A DNA stretch of 64,000 nt from Promethearchaeia archaeon (GCA_029856145.1 JAHQWK010000012.1:62001-126000); one strand, 5' to 3'; shown: positions 54,194-62,407, counted from the first letter of the stretch. Program-made: numbers and translations. Notes: generated by a model from the letters alone, not told the origin.

Positions 54194-54997
54194 ATGAAAA
54201 TTAGTGTAAGTGGAAAGGGTGGTGTTGGAAAGACTTTAGTTGCTGGTATTCTAGCAAGAATGTTTGCAAAAGATGAATTTAAGGTTTTAGCAATTGATAA
54301 TGATTCTGCTATGAATCTTAGTTATACTTTAGGCATCGATGAAAAGACTAAGGCTCAAATCGTCCCAATTAAAGAAATGAAATCAATGATAGAAGAAAGA
54401 ACGTTTGTAAAAGGTGCTGGTCCTGGAGTATATAATATAAACCCAGAAGTCTCTGACATACCCGATAAATTTAAAGTATCAGGTCAAGATGGCTTACAAT
54501 TGCTGGTTTTAGGTGGAATTGAAGAACCAGCTACAGGATGTTTATGTCCAGAAAATGCCTTAATAAGAACCCTCTTATACAATTTATTTGTTAAAAGGGA
54601 TGAAATTGTAATTGTCGATTTTGAAGCAGGTATAGAACACTTAGGGCGTGGCACAGCAAAAGGTATTGATTTAATGTTAGTTATAACAGAGCCTTCTCAA
54701 AAATCTTTAGATCTCTGCAAGAAAATAATAGATCTTTCAAAAAAATTAGGAGTTATTAATATTTATTTAATTGCAAATAAAATAGCTGACGAGTCTCAAA
54801 AAGATGTGATTAATCAAAAAATTAAAGATTGGGAGGTTCCCCTTTATCATTCAATCCCTTTTGACCCTGAAATTGGGAAAGCTGATTTAGAGGGTATATC
54901 TCCAATGGACCATAACTCAAATTCAAAGGCAATTCTATCAATTAAATCTCTTTATAATAAATTAAAAAAATTAAAAGCTGAACTCTTTGATTTATAG
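54194..54997 (+). CDS. cooC: CooC-type nickel-insertion ATPase
   Basis: The 267-residue MinD/ParA-like ATPase has a deviant P-loop SGKGGVGKTL at 6-15, the signature AIDNDSAMNL near 33-42, a C116-L-C118 motif (GCLCPE) and VIVDFEAGIEHLGRG near 139-153. The CxC pair binds a metal at the dimer interface in CooC, which loads nickel into CO dehydrogenase. No CODH gene lies in the window, so it may serve a CODH/acetyl-CoA synthase elsewhere. Start context GGTGAT is seven bases before the ATG. Confidence 0.88.
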   Translation: MKISVSGKGGVGKTLVAGILARMFAKDEFKVLAIDNDSAMNLSYTLGIDEKTKAQIVPIKEMKSMIEERTFVKGAGPGVYNINPEVSDIPDKFKVSGQDGLQLLVLGGIEEPATGCLCPENALIRTLLYNLFVKRDEIVIVDFEAGIEHLGRGTAKGIDLMLVITEPSQKSLDLCKKIIDLSKKLGVINIYLIANKIADESQKDVINQKIKDWEVPLYHSIPFDPEIGKADLEGISPMDHNSNSKAILSIKSLYNKLKKLKAELFDL

Positions 54998-55061
54998 GTA
55001 AATAAGTCATTTTATTTTTCTTCTATATAATTTATTTAAGTTACTATATATTCTATATAGT

Positions 55062-55094
55062 TCACCTATAAATACCTAATTTTTGTTTAGGTGA
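55062..55094. repeat. inverted repeat upstream of the small membrane protein gene
   Basis: TCACCTA at 55062-55068 is complementary to TAGGTGA at 55088-55094, and within it ACCTAA at 55074-55079 pairs with TTAGGT at 55087-55092. The two pairings share the right arm and exclude each other. A TATA-like CCTATAAATA overlaps the left arm, so a promoter-operator is possible. Confidence 0.35.
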
Positions 55095-55148
55095 TTGGAG
55101 ATAATCCAAAATTAAAAAAATTAAAAAAATAGAGGTGGAATAAAGAAG

Positions 55149-55331
55149 TTGAGAAAGAAAGAAAACCTTCTAGTATTAGGAATGTTTTGTTTAATCATAG
55201 CATTCGTTTTAGAAATGGCAGGTAATGGAACTTTTTTAGCTAATTTCATAAGTTTGTTGTTTGTCGGAATAGCAATTTTTTCTAATGCTGAATATCTGGT
55301 TTTAACTTCTTTAGAGAGAAATAAGAAATAG
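55149..55331 (+). CDS. small two-helix membrane protein
   Basis: The 60-residue protein starts at TTG after AGGTGG, 11 bases upstream. Two hydrophobic segments (about 7-25 and 29-47) leave short charged ends. No family is recognised. The upstream region holds competing inverted repeats around 55062-55094. It sits between the CooC and HypC genes but may be unrelated to metal-centre assembly. Confidence 0.5.
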   Translation: MRKKENLLVLGMFCLIIAFVLEMAGNGTFLANFISLLFVGIAIFSNAEYLVLTSLERNKK

Positions 55332-55347
55332 TTTCAAATATTTTTTT

Positions 55348-55590
55348 TTAAATTACATCCGTTAAATTCAAATCCTGATCTTCAGCAAGTTCTCTCCATT
55401 GTTCGATAGATTCTTTAGCTTCTTCTTCATTCATCATTTCAATTGCATATCCTGCATGAACGATAACATACTTTCCAATTTCAGGTTTTTGAATTAACGC
55501 AATAATTACATTTTGTTTAATTCCATCAAAATCTACTAATGCAGAATTCTCATCAATTTCTAAGATTTTTCCTGGTATTGCTAAGCACAT
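55348..55590 (-). CDS. hypC: HypC/HupF hydrogenase maturation chaperone
   Basis: The 80-residue protein begins with MCLAIPGKILEID, the invariant start of HypC, whose Cys2 binds the iron-dicyano-carbonyl precursor and the hydrogenase large subunit. VIALIQKPEIGKYVIVHAGYAIEMM near 29-53 matches the fold. It should assist maturation of the [NiFe] hydrogenase encoded about 4 kb away on the same strand. Other Hyp genes are not in the window. Confidence 0.93.
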   Translation of the reverse strand: MCLAIPGKILEIDENSALVDFDGIKQNVIIALIQKPEIGKYVIVHAGYAIEMMNEEEAKESIEQWRELAEDQDLNLTDVI

Positions 55591-55740
55591 AAAAATTCTC
55601 TAGTCAAAACTACAATTAGTAATTCTTATAATATAATTAAATAAATAAAATTATCTTTTTCTTCAATTAAAAAGCCCGTTTTAAATAAAATGAAAGGATA
55701 AGGGAGGATGAGCAAAGTAGACAAAAAAATTTAATCTAAC

Positions 55741-56535
55741 TTATTTTTTCATGCTATAGTAAGCTATAAGGTCGTCTAACCAATTGAAGATTTCTTCTTT
55801 TGATAGATTGTCAAGATTAAACTTCAGTCTTTCTAATTCTCTTAGAATATTTTTAATATCCAATGGTATAGATCGTTGACATAGTTCAAATAAAAATTCA
55901 TTACTCTTTGTAACCAATGATTTAATTTCCGAATCCATTGCTTCAAATATAGGAGTATTATCTAATTCATCCACAGTTTTATCAATATCTACAAGTAAAT
56001 TTATTAAATCAAAAAGTCTTCCCGTTTCATTTCCTTTAAATGAACTATGAAACTGAAAGAAATAACCCCTGTAATCATCTATAGGAATTAATTCGGAATA
56101 TTGATTCGCTATTCGAATAACAGATTTTATATGTTTATATAGATTCGATGGAGCCCATGCATATAAATCAAGACTAGACTCTACTTCCTTACTTCGTATA
56201 TCTAAATTAAATTGATGCTCATCTTTAAAATAACCAAAAGGAATAATAACAAAATCCAATGAATTTACACTATTTTTCGTTAAAGAAAAGCTTAGATCAT
56301 CTATAGTATAAGCTTGATCTAGTGAATGTCTATATAAGTTAAATTTTATTTTTTTAATACCTGGTTTATACATATAAAATAATAATCCTTCAAATCCCTG
56401 AAGACTAAACTCTACTGAAAATTTTATATCTCTTTTTATATTCGCTCCATTATTAAATCTTACATCAAGAAATAAATGATAATAGTTTTCAAGATACTGG
56501 AAAAACCAAGGAGCATCGCGCTTTAAATTAAACAT
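55741..56535 (-). CDS. hypothetical soluble protein
   Basis: The 264-residue protein has a mixed alpha/beta N-terminal two thirds (YLENYYHLFLDVRFNNGANI; FVIIPFGYFKDEHQFNLDI) and a helical C terminus. No motif or family is recognised and it has no signal peptide or membrane helix. It lies between the HypC gene and the toxin-antitoxin pair on the same strand. Intact frame and neighbour-like composition support a real gene. Confidence 0.6.
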   Translation of the reverse strand: MFNLKRDAPWFFQYLENYYHLFLDVRFNNGANIKRDIKFSVEFSLQGFEGLLFYMYKPGIKKIKFNLYRHSLDQAYTIDDLSFSLTKNSVNSLDFVIIPFGYFKDEHQFNLDIRSKEVESSLDLYAWAPSNLYKHIKSVIRIANQYSELIPIDDYRGYFFQFHSSFKGNETGRLFDLINLLVDIDKTVDELDNTPIFEAMDSEIKSLVTKSNEFLFELCQRSIPLDIKNILRELERLKFNLDNLSKEEIFNWLDDLIAYYSMKK

Positions 56536-56682
56536 AATTATTTTAACTATATTTTATTATTTATTTCTTATTATCTAATAATCCCTAAGATAAATACAAT
56601 GGAATTGTGTAATTGTACAAAATTATAAAATTCCAAATTATTAAATAATCCTTTATTATTTAAACTTTACAATCGTTTTTAA

Positions 56683-56973
56683 TTAAGTTTTAAAATCTAA
56701 AATTCTAGAACCATGAAATAATCTAACTATTTGAACCTTATCTCCAAAAATTCTATAAATAAGACGATAATTTCTTAAAATTAATTCTCGAATATTTGGA
56801 TCGTCGAGCTCTGGTACTTTTCTTCCCAATTTCGGAAATTGAGTTAAACTTTCAACTTTTTCACGAACCAGTTCATAAAAGGAAAGAGCATATTCAAGCG
56901 AGTCTTGAGCAATATAATCAATAATCTCATTCAAATCATTTTCTGCTGTTGGAGACCATTCTATTTCAACCAT
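56683..56973 (-). CDS. RelE/ParE-family toxin
   Basis: The 96-residue protein matches the type II toxin fold: VEIEWSPTAENDLNEIIDYIAQDSLEYAL at the N terminus, FPKLGRKVPELDDPNIREL in the middle and YRLIYRIFGDKVQIVRLFHG with the basic catalytic-face residues. RelE-type toxins cut mRNA on the ribosome while ParE-type poison gyrase; the sequence is closer to the ParE/RelE mixed group and the target cannot be chosen. It overlaps its presumed antitoxin gene by 13 bases. Confidence 0.85.
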   Translation of the reverse strand: MVEIEWSPTAENDLNEIIDYIAQDSLEYALSFYELVREKVESLTQFPKLGRKVPELDDPNIRELILRNYRLIYRIFGDKVQIVRLFHGSRILDFKT

Positions 56974-57161
56974 TTTTCCAATCTCTTTTTAGCATTTTCC
57001 ATGACTTGTTCATGAGGAATTACTTTTCCTAGCTTAACTTCTTCAATACCCGTTAATATCTTCTTTTTAACATATAGATGATACATGATATCATCAATTG
57101 TAGCATCTTCTGGTAATTTTCTTATAAGGGCTATTATTTCTTCCTTAAGATTAGTAGTCAT
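56961..57161 (-). CDS. antitoxin of the RelE/ParE-family toxin
   Basis: The 66-residue protein begins MTTNLKEEIIALIRKLPEDA and has VKLGKVIPHEQVMENAKKRLEKWL at the C terminus. This arrangement is seen in short antitoxins that lie just upstream of RelE/ParE toxins. The 13-base overlap with the toxin start implies translational coupling. Binding the toxin and repressing the pair's promoter is the expected role. Confidence 0.8.
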   Translation of the reverse strand: MTTNLKEEIIALIRKLPEDATIDDIMYHLYVKKKILTGIEEVKLGKVIPHEQVMENAKKRLEKWLK

Positions 57162-57304
57162 AAGTTCTCACTATCTAAATAATCATTTTAACTTTTATAA
57201 TTACTTATCCACTTTTAATAACCCATAGAAATGATAACAATCTTTCTAATTGAAAAACTTTCTGGCATTGTCATATTCATTAAATTTAAAAAAAAATTAT
57301 TTAA

Positions 57305-57448
57305 TTAAAATTCTCCAGTTATTTCATCTTGTCTCAAAACTTCTCTGAATTTGGTACGATTGAAAGAAATTAAAGATATTTTTTCAATCAGATCTCCGTT
57401 ATTTGAAGCGAATACCAGTCTAGTTGGTTCTTTATTATCGTATCTTTC
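57305..57448 (-). pseudogene. possible gene remnant, 47 codons without a start
   Basis: Between the antitoxin gene and hdrB a minus-strand frame stays open for 47 codons and reads like protein (ERYDNKEPTRLVFASNNGDL, IEKISLISFNRTKFREVLRQ, DEITGEF) before TAA. A TAA lies directly upstream and no start codon is present. I cannot identify the family. The balanced composition, unlike the surrounding spacer, suggests the tail of a decayed gene. The rest of this 366-base gap holds nothing visible. Confidence 0.25.
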
Positions 57449-57527
57449 TTATTTAAATCTTACAATCTCAATAAGAATGTTTAAAAAAATTAAAAAAATA
57501 AAAGAATTTTAAGATTATACTATTTAT

Positions 57528-58406
57528 CTATATACCAAGCTTTTCTAATACTCCAGATAATCTTGTACGATGAAATTTTAATCCTAATTCATCCGGACTA
57601 AATCCCATTGCTAAAGCATATAATTCTGTTAGATACAAAACAGGGATTCCATATTCGGTTTCGAACATCTTGCCGAGATCTCTTTGTCTAGTATCAAATT
57701 GCTGGAAACATGATGGACAGTTCACAACAATGACGTCCGCACCAGTCTTTTTAATACTATCCATTTTTTTCTTTAGATTTGCCATGCCATGTTCCTCATA
57801 TGCATTTGTTACTGCTGAACCGCAACAAAGTGCAATTTCTTCATAGTCTACTACTGTAGCCCCAGAAAGAGCTGCTAACTCTTTTAAATTAGTCGGTCGC
57901 ATTGGATCGTCGGATTCCATCCATTCAGCGGGTCTCATATAATGACACCCTGGATGGCAAGCTACTTTCAAACCACCTAATTGTTTAGTTATAGCTCCTC
58001 TAATCTTATCCAATCCCACTTCATCTTTCAATACATCAACAAAATGCTTTATATCTATAGACCCTTTAAATTCCTTCCCGATTTTTGCCAGCTCCGAATT
58101 GACCTTTTCCTTCTTCAAGCTATCATGCTCTAATTGATGCTTTACACCTCTTAAAGTATTAGCACAACCATTACATAATGATACAATGTCCTTACCCTCT
58201 GTTTCTGCTAAACATAGATTTCGAGCACCGATTGTTAACCACGCATCATTATCAAAACATTTTACTCCAGTAGGATCTGGACAACATGAGAATGGTGCCT
58301 GAGAGGTTTCAATACCTAGCTTATCAAAAACTTTTCTTGAAGCAGCTTCAATAAAAGGAATTCTATTACCAATAACACATCCCTCAAACATTTTATATTC
58401 TGTCAT
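57528..58406 (-). CDS. hdrB: heterodisulfide reductase subunit B
   Basis: The 292-residue protein carries two CCG domains. The first has C10, C41-C42, C78 and C81; the second has CHPGCHY, LCCGSAV and NCPSC around 151-228. Each fits the Cx(30-38)CCx(33-37)CxxC pattern that holds the noncubane [4Fe-4S] clusters where disulfides are reduced in HdrB. It follows hdrC by 16 bases and ends the hydrogenase operon. Since methanogenesis genes for coenzyme M and B are not seen, the disulfide substrate may differ from CoM-S-S-CoB. Confidence 0.93.
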   Translation of the reverse strand: MTEYKMFEGCVIGNRIPFIEAASRKVFDKLGIETSQAPFSCCPDPTGVKCFDNDAWLTIGARNLCLAETEGKDIVSLCNGCANTLRGVKHQLEHDSLKKEKVNSELAKIGKEFKGSIDIKHFVDVLKDEVGLDKIRGAITKQLGGLKVACHPGCHYMRPAEWMESDDPMRPTNLKELAALSGATVVDYEEIALCCGSAVTNAYEEHGMANLKKKMDSIKKTGADVIVVNCPSCFQQFDTRQRDLGKMFETEYGIPVLYLTELYALAMGFSPDELGLKFHRTRLSGVLEKLGI

Positions 58407-58422
58407 TTTTCTTATCCTCGAA

Positions 58423-58932
58423 TTATTTTAGTTTTTTATCTGTTCCAATATTTTTTAGTAATGTTTGTACTTCATTCACATCTGGTACTACTACCGCTGG
58501 TAAACCTAATTGTTCTCTTCGTCTCTCAATTGCAGGTTGTGAAGGAATTGCTTTGGCATTTTCGAAAACTGTTTTTGCCTGTGAATAGATAAATTCTGGA
58601 CCTTTCCCTAGAGCAATACTCTGGTTTTTTAGAAATGTAAAGATTTCTGTAAGCTCAATATTTTGGGGACATACCTCATCACATGTATCACAAACAGTAC
58701 AACCCCAAATAGTTAACTCATCTCCTCCAAGGAGTAAACCTTTATATCCTAAAAGAGCAAATAAGATATTTTTTCTAGGATTATAACCCTTAGCCGGGTC
58801 ATAAAAATCCGCGGTAACATCAGTTACAGGACAATTATCAGCACATCTACTACATTGATAACAGTATTTAATCACATCAGGCCCAATATGGTAATCTAAA
58901 ATCTGTTTTCTCCATTCAAAGTTTACTTCCAT
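58423..58932 (-). CDS. hdrC: heterodisulfide reductase subunit C
   Basis: The 169-residue protein has two ferredoxin-type clusters, CYQCSRCADNCPVT near 24-37 and CTVCDTCDEVCPQN near 77-90, on a helical scaffold. HdrC links electron flow to HdrB. The gene lies between the vhuU selenopeptide gene and hdrB on the minus strand, with 45 bases of spacer from the SECIS-like stem to its start. No membrane anchor is present, matching cytosolic HdrABC. Confidence 0.93.
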   Translation of the reverse strand: MEVNFEWRKQILDYHIGPDVIKYCYQCSRCADNCPVTDVTADFYDPAKGYNPRKNILFALLGYKGLLLGGDELTIWGCTVCDTCDEVCPQNIELTEIFTFLKNQSIALGKGPEFIYSQAKTVFENAKAIPSQPAIERRREQLGLPAVVVPDVNEVQTLLKNIGTDKKLK

Positions 58933-58977
58933 TTTTTTTCACTTTTTTTCTTATTTTTTGAATGATTTTTTTTATTT

Positions 58978-59055
58978 GTAGGCTTTAACCCCACGCAAGG
59001 GGCAGTTATATCCAATTTCTATTATTTTTATTGGACATTCATCCTATAAGCCTAC
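58978..59055 (-). promoter_or_regulatory. SECIS-like RNA structure overlapping the vhuU stop codon
   Basis: In the minus-strand transcript GUAGGCUU (59055-59048) pairs perfectly over 8 bp with AAGCCUAC (58985-58978). The enclosed region contains a hairpin UGUCCAAU / AUUGGAUA (UCCAAU at 59016-59011 and AUUGGA at 59035-59030 on the plus strand) and a GC-rich hairpin CCCC / GGGG at 58989-59002. GAA sits at the 5' edge of the first stem, like the GAA part of the archaeal SECIS core. Its position in and just after the stop region fits a 3' element that directs UGA decoding as selenocysteine. Exact folding is not computed. Confidence 0.6.
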
Positions 59056-59190
59056 GTTCAAATTTCGAGAGTAAATCTCAGTGCCCTCTTCATTAACTAC
59101 AGTAATGTGAGCAGCACACGATAGTCAACAGTCAAAACAGCGAACTATCATTTCCAAGAGATTTACTACACCTTCTGGTATATCACTCAT
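59044..59190 (-). CDS. vhuU: selenocysteine-containing hydrogenase C-terminal peptide (VhuU-like)
   Basis: The 48-residue frame runs from ATG to TAG with one in-frame TGA at 59125-59127. Reading it as Sec gives RCFDCULSCAAH around residues 17-28, the D-x-(C/U)xxCxxH motif that binds nickel in [NiFe] hydrogenases. In VhuU of methanogens this motif is on a separate small subunit with Sec, just as here. The position expected to be Pro is Cys. The tail of 20 residues after the His could be removed by a maturation protease, which cuts after this residue. The gene lies 43 bases after vhuA, whose own C terminus lacks the motif. Confidence 0.85.
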
Positions 59191-59233
59191 CTTTTTTTAT
59201 TCACTTTTTTATTTAATTTTCAATATATTTGAT

Positions 59234-60538
59234 TTATTTAATCCATGGGTCTGGTAATTTTAATCCATCTAGTGCCTTGTCTTCGAAAACCTGTTTAGCT
59301 ACATGCATTAATGTCTTTTCAATTCCCGCAATATTATGGTTAGTTGCTACTAAGAGATTTGCTTTTTTACAAATTCCTTCAGCATCTGACCAAATATGAT
59401 ACAAAAGTAATCCTCGTGGAGCTTCAGTGACGCCAACACCATCTCCTTCTCGTGGTTGGACATCCAAAGTTTTACAATCTGGATTTACCACATCATCATC
59501 TTGAAGGAGTGTTGCTACAACTTCAATTGACTCAACTAATTCAATTAATCGAGCCCAATGATATGCGAATGTATGATGAGGTATGTTTCCAACTTTTGCT
59601 CTCATTGCTTGCAATGCTTCATCAGCTAAGGGAGTTGCCATTTTATCTGCACAGTTAATCATTGCTAATGTATTCGCTCGATAAATACCTTCAGGGTATC
59701 CAGCAGGTTTATAATACATGTGAGTTGCATAAGAATGTTCTGGAATGTGTTCACCTAAAGCGTCTAAATATTTCTGAGGTGGATAATCGAATTTCTCTCC
59801 ATCAGGAGAAACAATACGAATATCACCATCATAAATATCATGAACACCATTTTTAGTCATACCTAAGTAATAAGTTGGAACAACACCAACATTAGCAACA
59901 ACATCCCAATAATCTTCGACAACTTTTAAACCAATATCCACAGTCTTTTTTGTCCATTCAACTTGATCCTCAATTTGTTTTAAAAACAAATCTCGAACAT
60001 CTTCATCTAAAGGCTTTTTCATTCCACCAACTATAGCAGAAATTGGATGTACAGATTTACCACCTACTGCAGCGCATAATTTCTGTCCAAAATCCATCAT
60101 TTTTAATGCCATTGTACCGACTTCTGGCATTTTATTGATGACATGAACAACATTCCTTAGCGCAGGATCAGCGAAAGGTCCTAATAAGAAATCAGGAGCT
60201 GCAAGTGCATAGAAATGAAGTGCATGTGATGAATATTGCTTTGCATTCTGTAACAATTGACGTAATTTATATGCTGCAGGAGGAATTTGAACGCCCCAAG
60301 CGTCTTCTACTGCTTTGGTAGGTGTTAGATGATGAGGTATCGGACATATACCACAAATTCTTGGAGTAATTCTAGGGATATTTTCGCAATATCTTCCTTC
60401 AAGAAATTTCTCAAAAAATCTTGTCGAAGTGATATTGAATTGAACATCTTGTACCTTTCCATCATCACCTAAGACTAATCTTAAGCCTCCATGTCCCTCT
60501 AATCGAGTCACGGGGTCTACTACTATTTCTTTTACCAT
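59234..60538 (-). CDS. vhuA: [NiFe] hydrogenase large subunit lacking its C-terminal motif (VhuA-like)
   Basis: The 434-residue protein matches the F420-non-reducing hydrogenase large subunit: VDPVTRLEGHGGLRLVL near the N terminus, RICGICPIPHHLTPTKAVE near 60-78 with the first nickel cysteine pair, and PRGLLLYHIWSDAEG near 378-392. The usual last motif DPCxxCxxH is absent; the chain ends KLPDPWIK. MvhA-type proteins are around 470 residues. The missing piece is encoded by the next gene, vhuU. It takes up or produces H2 in the cytosol with the small subunit encoded directly upstream. Confidence 0.93.
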   Translation of the reverse strand: MVKEIVVDPVTRLEGHGGLRLVLGDDGKVQDVQFNITSTRFFEKFLEGRYCENIPRITPRICGICPIPHHLTPTKAVEDAWGVQIPPAAYKLRQLLQNAKQYSSHALHFYALAAPDFLLGPFADPALRNVVHVINKMPEVGTMALKMMDFGQKLCAAVGGKSVHPISAIVGGMKKPLDEDVRDLFLKQIEDQVEWTKKTVDIGLKVVEDYWDVVANVGVVPTYYLGMTKNGVHDIYDGDIRIVSPDGEKFDYPPQKYLDALGEHIPEHSYATHMYYKPAGYPEGIYRANTLAMINCADKMATPLADEALQAMRAKVGNIPHHTFAYHWARLIELVESIEVVATLLQDDDVVNPDCKTLDVQPREGDGVGVTEAPRGLLLYHIWSDAEGICKKANLLVATNHNIAGIEKTLMHVAKQVFEDKALDGLKLPDPWIK

Positions 60539-60542
60539 TTTT

Positions 60543-61856
60543 TTATACGCCTCCTTTTCTTGATGCTAATGTAAATTTTTCAAAAGTGCCAATAGGATCT
60601 TTTACTTGAGCAAGTAGTTCATCTTTGGATAAACTCACATTGAATCCCTTAAGTATAGTATCTGCAAATCTCTCTGCTTGATCAACACCCCATTCTGTCT
60701 GACCATAACAGCCAGAACATGGAGCGTTAACCTTGATACATAGACCGCCACAGCCAGCACGAGTAACAGGACCCATACAGATATATCCTTGTTCAATAAG
60801 ACAATCATCCATATTAGGAAGCCCTTCATAGTCTCTTTTAACTTTTGTCATTGTAGATTTGCTTCCAATAATCCGAGGACATGTGTCACAGACGTTTGAG
60901 ATTTCAGTGAAATCTGAATTATCTCTCAAGAAAGCCATTAAACTTCCCGCAATTTCCTCTGTTGTTGGAGGTAAATTTGCTATGGGTGTGTCAGGAGTTC
61001 CATGTTTCTTTACTTGTTTTAGGATATCTCCAGCTAAATCAAAACCTGCCATTAATGGGACATTCAAGAATAATGTTAGAAATTCATACAAATTCTTTTT
61101 ATCTCCTGAACTAATAGCACCAAGACTCTTCGTCATACTGCCTAATTTTTCTGCTCTAGAATCAACTGTCTTTGCAGGCCCAAAGCAACCAACACAGGGT
61201 TTTCCTTTACTGGTACATTTTAAGCTGCAACCAATACTAGTTATGGGACCGAAGCATAATTTTCCTGCGTCTAATAAACAGTTATCTTTAATAGCACAAT
61301 CATTACAATATGCAAGATCATTCATAGGAAATGGCTTTTGTCCTAATAAGAATATCACAGCACTGACAATCTGTTCTGGTCTAGGCGGACACCCTGCCAT
61401 ATAAACATCTACATTAATAATATCATCAACAGGAACGATTTTATCTCTAAAACCGGGAGTATGTTGTGTTGGTTCACCACCACTTCCATCAGCTATACTT
61501 TCTACTTCAGAGAATTTTCTTCTTACTAAGTCATCTTTATTCCACTGGTTAGCTAATCCATGTACATTTCCATAGCAGGAACAACTTCCAAAATTAATGA
61601 TTAGAGCGCATTTTTCTCTCATTAGTTTGACGTTTTCATAATCTTCATTAGTTCTAACAGAACCTTCAATGAATCCGACTAATATTGAACCGTTTTCTCT
61701 CGCTTTCAATGAATCATGTTTAAAGTCTACTACTGCTGGCCAGTAAACTATTTCGAGTGCTGGAAGAACTGGCAATAATCCTAAATGAGCATTCAATAAG
61801 GATTGATGACAACCCCAACAATCGGAAAGTTGCATAAAAGCTACTTTTACTGCCAT
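60543..61856 (-). CDS. vhuG: [NiFe] hydrogenase small subunit with duplicated iron-sulfur module (VhuG-like)
   Basis: The 437-residue protein has the proximal-cluster domain (C13/C16, GSCSCYG at 90-96, AGCPPRP at 154-160). Two copies of a cysteine module follow. Module 1 has C184, C187, C193, C201, C210, C214, C221, C224, and module 2 has C323, C326, C352, C360, C369, C373, C380, C383. From the third cysteine on the spacing is identical (8, 9, 4, 7, 3). MvhG proteins are about 300 residues with one module. The extra pair of clusters would lengthen the electron wire. It is the first gene of the operon. Confidence 0.92.
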   Translation of the reverse strand: MAVKVAFMQLSDCWGCHQSLLNAHLGLLPVLPALEIVYWPAVVDFKHDSLKARENGSILVGFIEGSVRTNEDYENVKLMREKCALIINFGSCSCYGNVHGLANQWNKDDLVRRKFSEVESIADGSGGEPTQHTPGFRDKIVPVDDIINVDVYMAGCPPRPEQIVSAVIFLLGQKPFPMNDLAYCNDCAIKDNCLLDAGKLCFGPITSIGCSLKCTSKGKPCVGCFGPAKTVDSRAEKLGSMTKSLGAISSGDKKNLYEFLTLFLNVPLMAGFDLAGDILKQVKKHGTPDTPIANLPPTTEEIAGSLMAFLRDNSDFTEISNVCDTCPRIIGSKSTMTKVKRDYEGLPNMDDCLIEQGYICMGPVTRAGCGGLCIKVNAPCSGCYGQTEWGVDQAERFADTILKGFNVSLSKDELLAQVKDPIGTFEKFTLASRKGGV

Positions 61857-62407
61857 TTTTTATCAATTTTTTTTTGTATATTTTGTTTGTTTAAATTAGC
61901 TAATTTAAATTAAAAAAAATTAGTTGAGATATGTTATTCATAACTGTATTAAAAAGTTCTGATTCCTTTTACATTCTGATAAAATTATTTTTACAATATG
62001 AATAAATATTCAAAATTTACATTTAGCTAAATTTGGAAGCAGATTTTTAATTAACTCCTTATTATATTTTAGAAAATGAAATATTTATTTTTTTATTCGT
62101 TTTAAGCGAAAATAATAAGCCTTTTATCGAATAAATTAACTAAATTTATCTGATTGTGGTAAATGATAATTCCATTAAAATAACTATGTTCTTGTGTTAA
62201 ATTTTAATTATTAATGTCGACCTTGTTTTAAGAGTATTTGAAGATAAATTTTGTATTAATAAAACTGATAATTTTGTAGAAGAAAAACTGACTGACTAAT
62301 TTCATTAATTTTAAATATTTTACCATCTAATTAGAATTATCATTCATTTACCTATCGAATGATTATTCAAAACAATTAAATAAAAAACAAAAAAAAGTTG
62401 GATAGAA
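61857..62407. other. 551-base divergent regulatory region between vhuG and tusA
   Basis: No gene is seen. The region is AT-rich and must hold the promoters of the hydrogenase operon (minus) and the tusA unit (plus). A 7-bp inverted repeat, ATCATTC at 62339-62345 and GAATGAT at 62357-62363, lies 45-70 bases before the tusA start and could be an operator. No TATA box is clear enough to call. Confidence 0.45.

Noticed and set aside
60859..61404. 181-residue plus-strand open frame
   Set aside because: It lies wholly inside vhuG on the opposite strand. The vhuG frame carries all expected cysteine motifs, while the plus frame has none.
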